Below are positions 1-5,510 of a stretch of DNA of 6,276 bases, one piece after another (the stretch's first letter is position 1; each line of letters opens with the position of its first letter). The notes under the pieces were generated by a model that made no database searches, was not told where the DNA came from, and saw nothing but the letters and a program-made list of their open reading frames with translations. The position numbers were made by a program, and so were the translations under genes. This stretch comes from DATAWZ01 sp036266975 (GTDB lineage Bacteria; Actinomycetota; Thermoleophilia; Solirubrobacterales; Solirubrobacteraceae), in the NCBI GenBank assembly GCA_036266975.1, contig DATAWZ010000038.1, positions 1 to 6,276 on the forward strand, written 5' to 3'.

Positions 1-1
1 C

Positions 2-40
2 CACCAAGTCACCCTCGAACCCCTCCCCGAAGCCGGCTGA
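2..40 (+). CDS. Possible 3' end of a plus-strand gene, cut by the window edge
   Basis: From base 2 a plus-strand frame reads HQVTLEPLPEAG and ends at TGA (38-40). Nine of its twelve sense codons end in C, which fits the codon bias of the confident genes here, and the alternating hydrophobic/charged residues look like the end of a soluble protein. Only twelve residues are visible, so no family can be named. The minus strand is also open across this stretch, so this could equally be chance. If real, the gene converges on the glycosyltransferase remnant with about 26 bp between them. Confidence 0.2.
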   Translation, partial: HQVTLEPLPEAG

Positions 41-66
41 CCCAACCAACCCCTCAACCCTGGAGG

Positions 67-580
67 TCATTTTCGATTCAGTGCTGCGGTCATAGGCGGC
101 GCGATGCGGTCCATCACGGCGAGCAGCGCGATGAACGTCAGGGTTGAGGCGATGGTCACGTGCACCATGCGTCGTGACGCGCTCAGCAAGGCACGCCGGC
201 GCTCGGGGTGGGCGAGCGCCCACATGCCGAGGATCGCGATCGAGCCGGCGATCAGGCCGCCAGGCGAACGGGCCGTCGCCCAACAGCTCGGTCGGGCCGG
301 CGATGATCAGCTTGACGAGTTGCGGATGCTCGGAGTTGGCGTCCTGTCCGAGGGGCGCGCTCGCGTGGCTCTCACCGGCGGGCGGGTGGATGCCGGCAAT
401 CACGCGGGCCGCGTTGCCGGAGTAGAACTCGTCGAGGGTCAGGCGGTGCGCGGCGGCCTCGCGGCAGGCCGAGCGGCACGGATAGCCGAGCCACGCCGCA
501 CGCGCGCCCAGCGAGAGCACCGACAGGACGACGAGCAGGGCGAGCGGCGCCGGCACCGAGCGCAGGCGGGACCGCGTGGC
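67..580 (-). pseudogene. Decayed PMT-family (GT-C) membrane mannosyltransferase remnant
   Basis: Intact relatives are polytopic membrane enzymes that move a sugar from a polyprenyl phosphate to protein or glycan. From about 580 down to 260 the minus strand encodes a basic N-terminus, a first membrane helix (APLALLVVLSVLSLGARAAW) and the sequence GYPC. Next come TLDEFYSGNAARVIAGIHPP, carrying the acidic DE pair (428-433) typical of the first external loop, and SEHPQLVKLIIAG with the conserved EHP (323-331), ending in GDGPFAWR. The reading then moves to another frame near 256-262 and continues as GGLIAGSIAILGMWALA, a plausible next helix, and LTFIALLAVMDRIAPP, stopping at TGA 67-69. In my recollection of the family, roughly 100 residues usually separate those last two segments, and YD follows APP. 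Here YD appears only in the first frame, from base 94 downward. A TAG at 581-583 blocks extension upstream; GTG at 554-556 is the only plausible start. Frame breaks plus a missing middle indicate a pseudogene. Sequencing indels could explain the breaks but not the missing segment. Confidence 0.62.
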
Positions 581-608
581 CTACGCGCGGCCGACCTCGA
601 GCGCCCGC

Positions 609-2483
609 TCAGGGCTCGAGCGCCTGCGCGAGTCGGTCGACCGCCTCGCGCAGGCGGCGAAAGTACGAGGCGCGGCTGAGATGGACCGCGTCGGCGGTCT
701 GCTCGTGGGTGGCGCCGTCCCAGTAGCTGCGGCGCAGGACCTCCCGGCACAGCGCGTCGTCGACCCCGGGGCCGAAGGCGCGCTCCAGCGCCCGGTCGAG
801 GCGCTCACGGGCGCGGCGCGCGCGCTCGGGCACCGAGGTGCCGCTGGCGATCGGGCTCTGGGCCAGCCGCGCGGGCGAGCGCAGGTCGCGCAGCGCGGCC
901 CGCACCGTGTCCGCATCCCAGCGCGCGCCGGCCGTGGGCACGCGCCCGGCCTCGGCGTAGACGACGTCGCGCTGGCGGCCGATCAACCCCCCGGGGCCGT
1001 AGTCGATCACGTGACAGAGGATGGGCTTGCCGGCGATCTCGCCGTTGAGCTCGGGGATCGGGCGGGCGTTCAGCGCGGCCGCGAACGCCTCCCCGCTGGG
1101 GTTTCCGGCCACGAGCGGCAGGTAGGCGTAGCGCACGTTGTCCAGGCCCGAGCGCAGCACCGGCGCCACCCCGAGCATCGAGGCCAGGCGCATCCGCGGG
1201 TCCTGGGAGAAGTCGATCGACTCGCGCCAGAGGATCGCCCGCCGATCCTCCTGGGCCCGGGCGTGCGCGAGCCAGGGACCGAGCAGCGGGTCATCGTCGG
1301 CGGCCGGCGGAGCCGAATCCGGCGTCACCGCGAGCGCGACGCCGTAGGCCACGTCGTGCTCGTCGCGCACGACGAGCACCACGCCGGGCTGCTGTTCGTA
1401 GAGGGGACGTGTGCACGCCCACCAGCCGTGATAACCGAGCTGGGCCACGCATCCCTCGACCCGCGCCACGTCGCTCTCGCGCAGCGTGTCAACCCGGAAG
1501 CGCTCCCCGCTGGGCCATGAGTAGCCCCAGCGGATCACCGGGTCACGCAGCAGGTGGGAGAGGTCGCGCGTCAGGCGCAGCTCCCCGCCGGCGGCGCGCC
1601 CGTGGAGGTGATCGGCCAAACGGCAGCGCAGGTCGGCGTCGAGCTCGGGCTCGCGCTCGAGCACGTCGGCGGCGATGCCGCGCCGGACGAGATCGTGCAG
1701 GGCCAGGCCCTCGGCGTGGTGCTCGACGAACGTCCGCGACTCGAGCCAGGCGTAGGCCGACGGCCCACGATCGGCGCCGAGTACGGCGGTCATCATCTCC
1801 GGCGTGACCACGCGCGCGAGCCCCGCCACGGCGAGCGCCTCGGGATGCTCGCCGTCGAGCTCGGAGTCCACGATGTGACGCACGAGCCGCGCGATCACCT
1901 CGCGGCGTTCGCCCTCGGCGGGCACGCCGCCGCCCCGATCCTGGGCGGCGAGCACGAGCGCGAGCGGCATCCCCCCGGCCCAGTCCACGATCTCGCGCGC
2001 GCGCCGGTCGTCGTCGACTCCCTCGCGCGCGAGCAGGGCCAGCGCCGTCTCCTCGTCCAGGCTCGGCAGGGGCAGATCGATCGTCATGTGCTCCCAGCCG
2101 TCGGTCAGCCAGCCTCGATCGGGCGGCACCCGCGAGCCGATCACCACGCGGGCGGTGTCGGGCAGACGCGGGAGCAGCGTCGAGCGCAGGTAGGCGACCA
2201 TGCCCGAGATGCGCTCGAAGGTGTCGAGCACGACCAGCGGCTGGGGCCCGAGCCGCTCGGCCTCGAGCGCCATCTGCAGCGCGGCGGCGACCGGCGCGAT
2301 GTCCCGACCGTCGAGCAGGTGCGGCTCCAGTCCCCGTTTCTCGCCGCGGTGCATTGCCGCGCGCAGCAGCGCGCTCTTGCCCATCCCGCCGGGGGCGTGC
2401 ACGTAGAGCACGCGCGCCGCGCCATCGGGGTCGAGCAGCCGATCGATCAGGGCGACCTCGGCCGTGCGTCCGAGCAGGCCCAT
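609..2483 (-). CDS. STAND/NB-ARC-like ATPase with C-terminal helix-turn-helix
   Basis: Predicted cytoplasmic signal-transduction ATPase of about 624 residues; the signal it senses and its target are unknown. Numbering from the ATG at 2483: Walker A GGMGKSAL at about 32-39, Walker B PLVVLDTFE at 82-90, a sensor-type VVIGSRVPP at 113-121, and GGMPLAL at 170-176, the GxPLA motif of NB-ARC/STAND proteins. A winged-helix-like stretch (GLARVVTPEMMTAVLG) follows near 221-236. The middle part (about 328-520) has strand/helix alternation such as GVVLVVRDEHDVAYGVALAV that resembles a GNAT acyltransferase fold, but I see no decisive acetyl-CoA motif. The C-terminus (about 587-613, THEQTADAVHLSRASYFRRLREAV) is a helix-turn-helix. 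The frame is open back to a GTG at 2690, which would add 69 residues. I prefer 2483 because the P-loop domain begins directly after it (MGLLGR), GGGGG lies 4 bases upstream, and the longer form would leave only 10 bp to the divergent neighbour. Family placement is confident; the biological role is not. Confidence 0.85.
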   Translation of the reverse strand: MGLLGRTAEVALIDRLLDPDGAARVLYVHAPGGMGKSALLRAAMHRGEKRGLEPHLLDGRDIAPVAAALQMALEAERLGPQPLVVLDTFERISGMVAYLRSTLLPRLPDTARVVIGSRVPPDRGWLTDGWEHMTIDLPLPSLDEETALALLAREGVDDDRRAREIVDWAGGMPLALVLAAQDRGGGVPAEGERREVIARLVRHIVDSELDGEHPEALAVAGLARVVTPEMMTAVLGADRGPSAYAWLESRTFVEHHAEGLALHDLVRRGIAADVLEREPELDADLRCRLADHLHGRAAGGELRLTRDLSHLLRDPVIRWGYSWPSGERFRVDTLRESDVARVEGCVAQLGYHGWWACTRPLYEQQPGVVLVVRDEHDVAYGVALAVTPDSAPPAADDDPLLGPWLAHARAQEDRRAILWRESIDFSQDPRMRLASMLGVAPVLRSGLDNVRYAYLPLVAGNPSGEAFAAALNARPIPELNGEIAGKPILCHVIDYGPGGLIGRQRDVVYAEAGRVPTAGARWDADTVRAALRDLRSPARLAQSPIASGTSVPERARRARERLDRALERAFGPGVDDALCREVLRRSYWDGATHEQTADAVHLSRASYFRRLREAVDRLAQALEP

Positions 2484-2700
2484 CGCGCCCCCGGGCAGCC
2501 GGTCCCCCAGCGTGCGCGGCGGGAAGCGCAAGCTGATCGGTGTGAGGTGTCGGTCGTCCACGAGGCGCCCAGAAGTCAGCTCAACCCCCAACCGCAACAC
2601 CGTACGTTCGAGCTCGCCCGCGCCGGGGACGGAACGCCGGTAGCCTGCGTAAGAGCAAACGCTATCGCTCCTGGCCCCGAGAGGGAGCACGCAAGCCCCG
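2484..2700. other. Divergent intergenic region between ATPase and glycosylase-like gene
   Basis: These 217 bp should hold the promoters of both divergent genes if the ATPase starts at 2483. The least GC-rich patch is around 2649-2671 (it contains TAAGAGCAAACGCTATCG). I found no convincing paired -35/-10 on either strand and no strong inverted repeat. A purine-rich GAGAGGGAG at 2679-2687 is the only ribosome-binding candidate for the plus-strand start at 2701, at a rather long 13-base spacing. The minus strand stays open through this region in the ATPase frame, so part of it could be coding if a GTG at 2690, 2600 or 2561 is used. Confidence 0.4.
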
Positions 2701-3354
2701 ATGCACGGTCAAGGACAACCTGGCGAGCCGTCAAAAGTTGCGGGGCTGATGCCCGCGACCGACGACCAGATCCGCGAGAAATACCTGGAGCGGGCGATTC
2801 GCGAGCTCAACCAGCTCACGCGCGAGCTGCAGGCGTGCACTCGGTGCCCGCGCGGAAACCTGATGCCGGTGCTCGGCTCGGGCCATCCGCAGGCCGACGT
2901 GCTGCTGCTCAAGCAGTCCGCGATGCCGGCCGAGGTCGAGGAGGGCGTCGCCTTCTACGGGCGCAGCGGCGGCGCGCTGATGAAGTCGCTCAAGCGCCTG
3001 GGGATCGATCCACTGGCCGTCTACGGGACGCTGTGCGCGAAATGCCCGGTGGCCGACAGCGCACTGGCCGACCCCGGGTGCGTGGGACGGATCGTGCAGG
3101 AGATCGCGATCGTGCAGCCCCGCCTGATCGTCGCGACGGGCGCCGATGCGCTCACCGTCCTCGGCGAGGTCGACGTCCCGCTGGCCCGTCCGCTCCAGCC
3201 GCTGGTCGGCGAGGTCCAGCCCTTCACCCCGACCTGCGAGGTGCTGCTCGTGCCCAACATCGACGAATCGCTCGACGACGAGGGATCAAAGCGGCGCTTC
3301 TGGGACGCCCTGCGCGCGCTGGGCCGCTGGTGGGAGGAGCAGCCCCCCTTCTGA
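2701..3354 (+). CDS. Uracil-DNA glycosylase superfamily protein, Fe-S type, catalytic motifs not conserved
   Basis: The 217-residue product has the architecture of the iron-sulfur uracil-DNA glycosylases (families 4/5), which excise uracil from DNA. Visible features: CTRCPRGN (C46, C49), a strand/loop region DVLLLKQSAMP (66-76), GVAFYGRSGGALMKSL (82-97, matching the family's GxPFVGxAGxLLD block), the third and fourth cluster cysteines C115 (LCAKCPV) and C127, and PRLIVATGADALTVLG (140-155). The four cysteines could bind a [4Fe-4S] cluster. Two hallmarks are missing: the GEAPG-type water-activating loop is replaced by KQSAMP, and the C-terminal HPS-type motif is replaced by VPNIDESL (184-191). 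It may therefore be a non-catalytic DNA- or base-binding relative, or act by a different mechanism. Start choice is uncertain: ATG 2701 has GAGAGGGAG 13 bases upstream, while ATG 2749 (residue 17) would give a length closer to the conserved core but lacks a good ribosome-binding site. It is divergent from the ATPase and convergent with marR. Confidence 0.8.
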   Translation: MHGQGQPGEPSKVAGLMPATDDQIREKYLERAIRELNQLTRELQACTRCPRGNLMPVLGSGHPQADVLLLKQSAMPAEVEEGVAFYGRSGGALMKSLKRLGIDPLAVYGTLCAKCPVADSALADPGCVGRIVQEIAIVQPRLIVATGADALTVLGEVDVPLARPLQPLVGEVQPFTPTCEVLLVPNIDESLDDEGSKRRFWDALRALGRWWEEQPPF

Positions 3355-3367
3355 GCACTCAGCTCAG
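3351..3367. terminator. Perfect inverted repeat containing both convergent stop codons
   Basis: CTGAGC (3351-3356), loop ACTCA and GCTCAG (3362-3367) form a 6-bp perfect stem with a 5-base loop. The glycosylase TGA (3352-3354) lies in one arm and the MarR TGA (3364-3366, opposite strand) begins in the other, with only 9 bp between the genes. A shared bidirectional terminator is plausible, but neither side carries a T-tract and the stem is short. Confidence 0.3.
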
Positions 3368-3879
3368 CGCTGTCCGTCGGCCTCGCAGGCGCGCTCGGCC
3401 TGCATCCGCCCGAACACCTCGCTGGTACGCTCGAGCACCGTCGCCGCCAGGCGCAGCTCCTCGGCGCTGAACTGCGCAAACGTCGCCTTCCACTGCGGCT
3501 CATAGCGCGCCCGGCGTTCGGCCACGACCTCGCTGCCGCGGGGGCTCAGGGAGACGAGCACCACGCGACGGTCGCGCGGGTTGCGCACGCGCTGCACCAG
3601 CCCGGCGCCGTCGAGCGCGTCGAGCATTCCGGTCGCCGTGGCGGGCGCGACATCGGCGAGCATCGCCAGCTCGCTGGCCGGGAGCTCGCCGCGCTCGGCC
3701 AGGTTGAACAGGAGCGAGTACTGGGCGTAGCTGAGCTCGCCGGGGTGCTGGCTCTCGCGTCCGCGCAGACGCCGCACGGCGACCATCGCCCCCTTGAACG
3801 CCGTCGAGAAGGCGGCCAGCGCCTCCTCGCGGTCGGCGGCCGCGGCCCGCCGCCCCTCGGCCGCCAGCGGGGTGCTCAC
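3364..3879 (-). CDS. MarR-family winged-helix transcriptional regulator
   Basis: The 171-residue protein is a typical-length MarR regulator, expected to act as a dimer that binds a palindromic operator and lets go on ligand binding or oxidation. Residues 21-60 form the N-terminal dimerisation helices (ending SYAQYSLLFNL). ELPASELAMLADVAPATATG (65-84) carries the helix-turn-helix, and LDALDGAGLVQRV leads into the charged wing NPRDRRVVLVSLSPRG (100-115), the most diagnostic MarR block. The remaining helices complete the dimer interface. The start is GTG at 3877-3879: its GTGA overlaps the antiporter stop codon by 4 bp, and GGAGG lies 7 bases upstream, so it is probably translationally coupled to the pump gene. 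No promoter of its own is apparent. By context it most likely represses the operon from the palindrome at 5430-5450. A single Cys (C165) near the C-terminus does not resemble the N-terminal redox cysteine of OhrR proteins, so ligand control is more likely than peroxide sensing. Confidence 0.93.
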   Translation of the reverse strand: MSTPLAAEGRRAAAADREEALAAFSTAFKGAMVAVRRLRGRESQHPGELSYAQYSLLFNLAERGELPASELAMLADVAPATATGMLDALDGAGLVQRVRNPRDRRVVLVSLSPRGSEVVAERRARYEPQWKATFAQFSAEELRLAATVLERTSEVFGRMQAERACEADGQR

Positions 3880-5405
3880 GCCATCGCCTCCGCGAGCGCC
3901 TCCGCGGGGAGCGCCTCCGGCCCGGCCGGCGGCGCGCTGTCGTCCGCGGCCGCCTGCCGGCGCTTGACCGCTCGCTCGGCGCGCCAGAGCACGATGCACG
4001 GGATCACCGCCGCCGCCGAGAGGCCCACCGACCACCAGAAGGCGCGCCCGTAGGCGCCGGCCATGGCGCCGTCGCTCGCGTGCGAGCCGAGGTGGTTCAG
4101 CGACTGCTGGAGGACGACCGCGAGCAGGGCGGTGCCGATCGAGCCGCCGACGCGCATGATCACGTTCAGCTGCGGCGCGGCGTCGGCCAGCTCGCTGCGC
4201 TCCAGCGCGGCGAAGGCCGCGATGAACGCGGGCATGAAGCCGAAGCCGATGCCCACGCCACGGAAGAGCTGGACGATCAGCAGCCAGACGATCGAGGTGT
4301 GCGCGCCGATCAGGCCGAAGGGAACGCTCGCCAGCGTGGTGAGGATCACGCCCCACACCGCGAGCGGGCCTCCGCCCACACGGTCGGTCAGGCGCCCGGA
4401 GATCGGCATCACCAGCGCCATCCCCAGGCCCTGTGGACCAAGCAGCAGGCCGGTGTCGACGACGCTGTCGCCGCGCAGGTTCTGGAAGTACAACGGCAGC
4501 AGGACCATCGCGCCGAACAGCGCGCCCCCCAGGCAGAAGACGGCCATCGAGGCCGACGCGTAGGTGCTTCGCCGGAAGAGCTGCATGTCGAGCAGCGGCA
4601 CGGAGACCCGCAGCGAGCGCAGGACGAACGCCGCCACCAGAACGAGGCCGACGACGATCGGGACGATGACCTTGGGCGAGCTGAAGCCGTTGGTCATGCC
4701 GATCTCGGCCAGGCCGTAGGTGAACAGCGGCATCCCGCTGGCCATGAGCAGCAGGCCGGGGATGTCGAGCTTGCGCGGCTCGCCGTGCTGCCGGCCCGAG
4801 GGGAGCATGCGCACGGCCAGGACCGTGGCGAGGATCCCGATGGGAAGGTTGACGTAGAAGATCCAGCGCCAGCTCGTGCTGTCGATGATCAGCCCGCCGA
4901 TCGTCGGGCCGAGGATCGGCGCGAGCATCGTCGGCACCCCGGTGATGCTCATCGCCCGGCCCATGCGCTTGGGACCGGCAGCGTCGGCGAGGATCATCTG
5001 CCCGACGGGCATGATCATGCCGCCGCCCACCCCCTGAAGGACGCGGAAGGCGACGAGCATGCTGGTCGAGGTGGCCAGGCCGCAGAGCGCCGACCCGGCC
5101 GTGAACACGACCAGCGAGGTCAGGTAGACGCGCTTGGCGCCGTAGCGGCGCGCGGCCCAACCGGTGAGCGGAATGACCGTGGCCAGGGAGAGCAGGTAGC
5201 CGGTGATCACCCACTGGACGTCGTCGATCGAGCTGTGCAGCTTCACGTGAAGCGTCTGCAGCGCGATGTTGACGATCGTCGTGTCGAGCACCGACATGAT
5301 CGAGCCGAGCACGACGACGACCGCGACCCGCAGGACCTGGGGGTCCAGACGGTCGCTGGCGGGCGCGGGCGGGGAGGCTTGGGTGGGGACGGATTCGGCG
5401 GGCAC
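3876..5405 (-). CDS. DHA2-family (EmrB/QacA-type) 14-helix drug:proton antiporter
   Basis: This 509-residue inner-membrane protein belongs to the major facilitator superfamily and should export hydrophobic toxicants or drugs in exchange for protons. Visible MFS motifs: LDTTIVNIALQ (40-50, DHA motif D), GWAARRYGAKRVYL (82-95, motif A), RVLQGVGGGMIMP (121-133, motif B), APILGPTIGG (162-171, motif C) and WRWIFYVNLPIG (179-190), diagnostic of the EmrB/QacA group. A second motif-A-like loop, SGRLTDRVGGG (336-346), opens the C-terminal half. Hydrophobic segments along the chain fit 14 helices, with a short Pro/Ala-rich N-terminus and an Ala/Glu-rich cytoplasmic tail. The start is GTG 5403-5405: an in-frame TGA lies six codons upstream and no other start precedes the first helix. 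No clear Shine-Dalgarno precedes it (the leader is pyrimidine-rich), so initiation may be weak or unconventional. It is first gene of an operon with marR, overlapping it by 4 bp. No EmrA-like adaptor is present, as is normal for Gram-positive pumps. The substrate cannot be told from sequence. Confidence 0.95.
   Translation of the reverse strand: MPAESVPTQASPPAPASDRLDPQVLRVAVVVVLGSIMSVLDTTIVNIALQTLHVKLHSSIDDVQWVITGYLLSLATVIPLTGWAARRYGAKRVYLTSLVVFTAGSALCGLATSTSMLVAFRVLQGVGGGMIMPVGQMILADAAGPKRMGRAMSITGVPTMLAPILGPTIGGLIIDSTSWRWIFYVNLPIGILATVLAVRMLPSGRQHGEPRKLDIPGLLLMASGMPLFTYGLAEIGMTNGFSSPKVIVPIVVGLVLVAAFVLRSLRVSVPLLDMQLFRRSTYASASMAVFCLGGALFGAMVLLPLYFQNLRGDSVVDTGLLLGPQGLGMALVMPISGRLTDRVGGGPLAVWGVILTTLASVPFGLIGAHTSIVWLLIVQLFRGVGIGFGFMPAFIAAFAALERSELADAAPQLNVIMRVGGSIGTALLAVVLQQSLNHLGSHASDGAMAGAYGRAFWWSVGLSAAAVIPCIVLWRAERAVKRRQAAADDSAPPAGPEALPAEALAEAMA
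3887..3891 (-). promoter_or_regulatory. Ribosome-binding site of the MarR gene inside the antiporter gene
   Basis: On the minus strand GGAGG lies 7 bases before the GTG start at 3879, within the final codons of the antiporter. This fixes the MarR start and supports translational coupling through the GTGA overlap. Confidence 0.7.
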
Positions 5406-5429
5406 GGGAGAGCGCGGAAAGAATCAGTA

Positions 5430-5450
5430 GGTGGCTAAAGGTTAGGCACC
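5430..5450. promoter_or_regulatory. 21-bp near-perfect palindrome, probable MarR operator
   Basis: On the plus strand the arms are GGTGGCTAA (5430-5438) and TTAGGCACC (5442-5450), with AGG at the centre. Eight of nine arm positions pair. The site lies 24 bases upstream of the antiporter start and overlaps the predicted -10 element, so a bound dimer would block RNA polymerase. Size, symmetry and placement fit a MarR-family operator, and the only regulator in the window is the MarR encoded by this same operon. The pairing of this protein with this site is inference. Confidence 0.6.
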
Positions 5451-5467
5451 AAATCGTCTTCCGTCAA
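5439..5467 (-). promoter_or_regulatory. Probable promoter of the antiporter-marR operon
   Basis: Reading the minus strand, TTGACG (5467-5462) matches the -35 consensus at five of six positions. After 17 bp comes TAACCT (5444-5439), which fits the relaxed actinobacterial TAnnnT -10. The predicted start would be near 5432, giving a leader of about 27 bases before the GTG at 5405. The -10 lies in the palindrome at 5430-5450. Confidence 0.55.
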
Positions 5468-5477
5468 CGCCCTCGGC

Positions 5478-5494
5478 GGCGGGTGTCCCCCGCC
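5478..5494 (-). terminator. GC-rich hairpin after the SDR gene, possible terminator
   Basis: GGCGGG (5478-5483), a 5-base loop and CCCGCC (5489-5494) form a perfect 6-bp stem just past the SDR stop codon in its direction of transcription and before the antiporter promoter. There is no T-tract, as is often so in high-GC actinobacteria, so termination is only plausible. It would separate the SDR transcript from the efflux operon. Confidence 0.32.
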
Positions 5495-5495
5495 T

Positions 5496-5510
5496 GACCG
5501 GTTACCGGTC
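5496..5510. repeat. 15-bp palindrome across the SDR stop codon
   Basis: GACCGGT, T, ACCGGTC is a perfect inverted repeat with 7-bp arms around a single base. It includes the SDR stop codon TAA (5502-5504, minus strand). As RNA it could form only a 5-bp stem with a 5-base loop. It may act with the adjacent hairpin at 5478-5494 or be a chance product of GC-rich sequence. Confidence 0.35.

Noticed and set aside
104..679. A 191-codon plus-strand frame over the mannosyltransferase remnant
   Set aside because: Arg/Ala-rich shadow with no domain; the minus strand carries the recognisable PMT motifs.
576..1520. A 314-codon plus-strand open frame antisense to the ATPase C-terminus
   Set aside because: Low-complexity Arg/Gly/Ala composition and no recognisable domain, while the other strand carries clear family motifs over the same bases.
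1554..3470. A 638-codon plus-strand open frame across the ATPase gene and beyond
   Set aside because: It runs opposite to the ATPase, then out of frame through the glycosylase gene. Its translation is rich in Arg, Gly, His and Pro with no motif. High GC removes stops from the antisense frame.
3021..3503. Possible minus-strand gene across the glycosylase/MarR junction
   Set aside because: It would overlap two well-supported genes and its translation is Ser/Arg-rich without motif; it is an out-of-frame shadow.
3880..5214. The MarR frame staying open for about 445 codons upstream, suggesting a fusion protein
   Set aside because: The upstream part overlaps the antiporter in another frame and has no sensible composition. 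MarR length, the GTGA overlap and the GGAGG site all place its start at 3879.
4080..5438. A 452-codon plus-strand open frame antisense to the antiporter
   Set aside because: The translation is an unbroken mix of His, Arg, Asp, Glu and Gln, the usual antisense shadow of a hydrophobic membrane protein in high-GC DNA.
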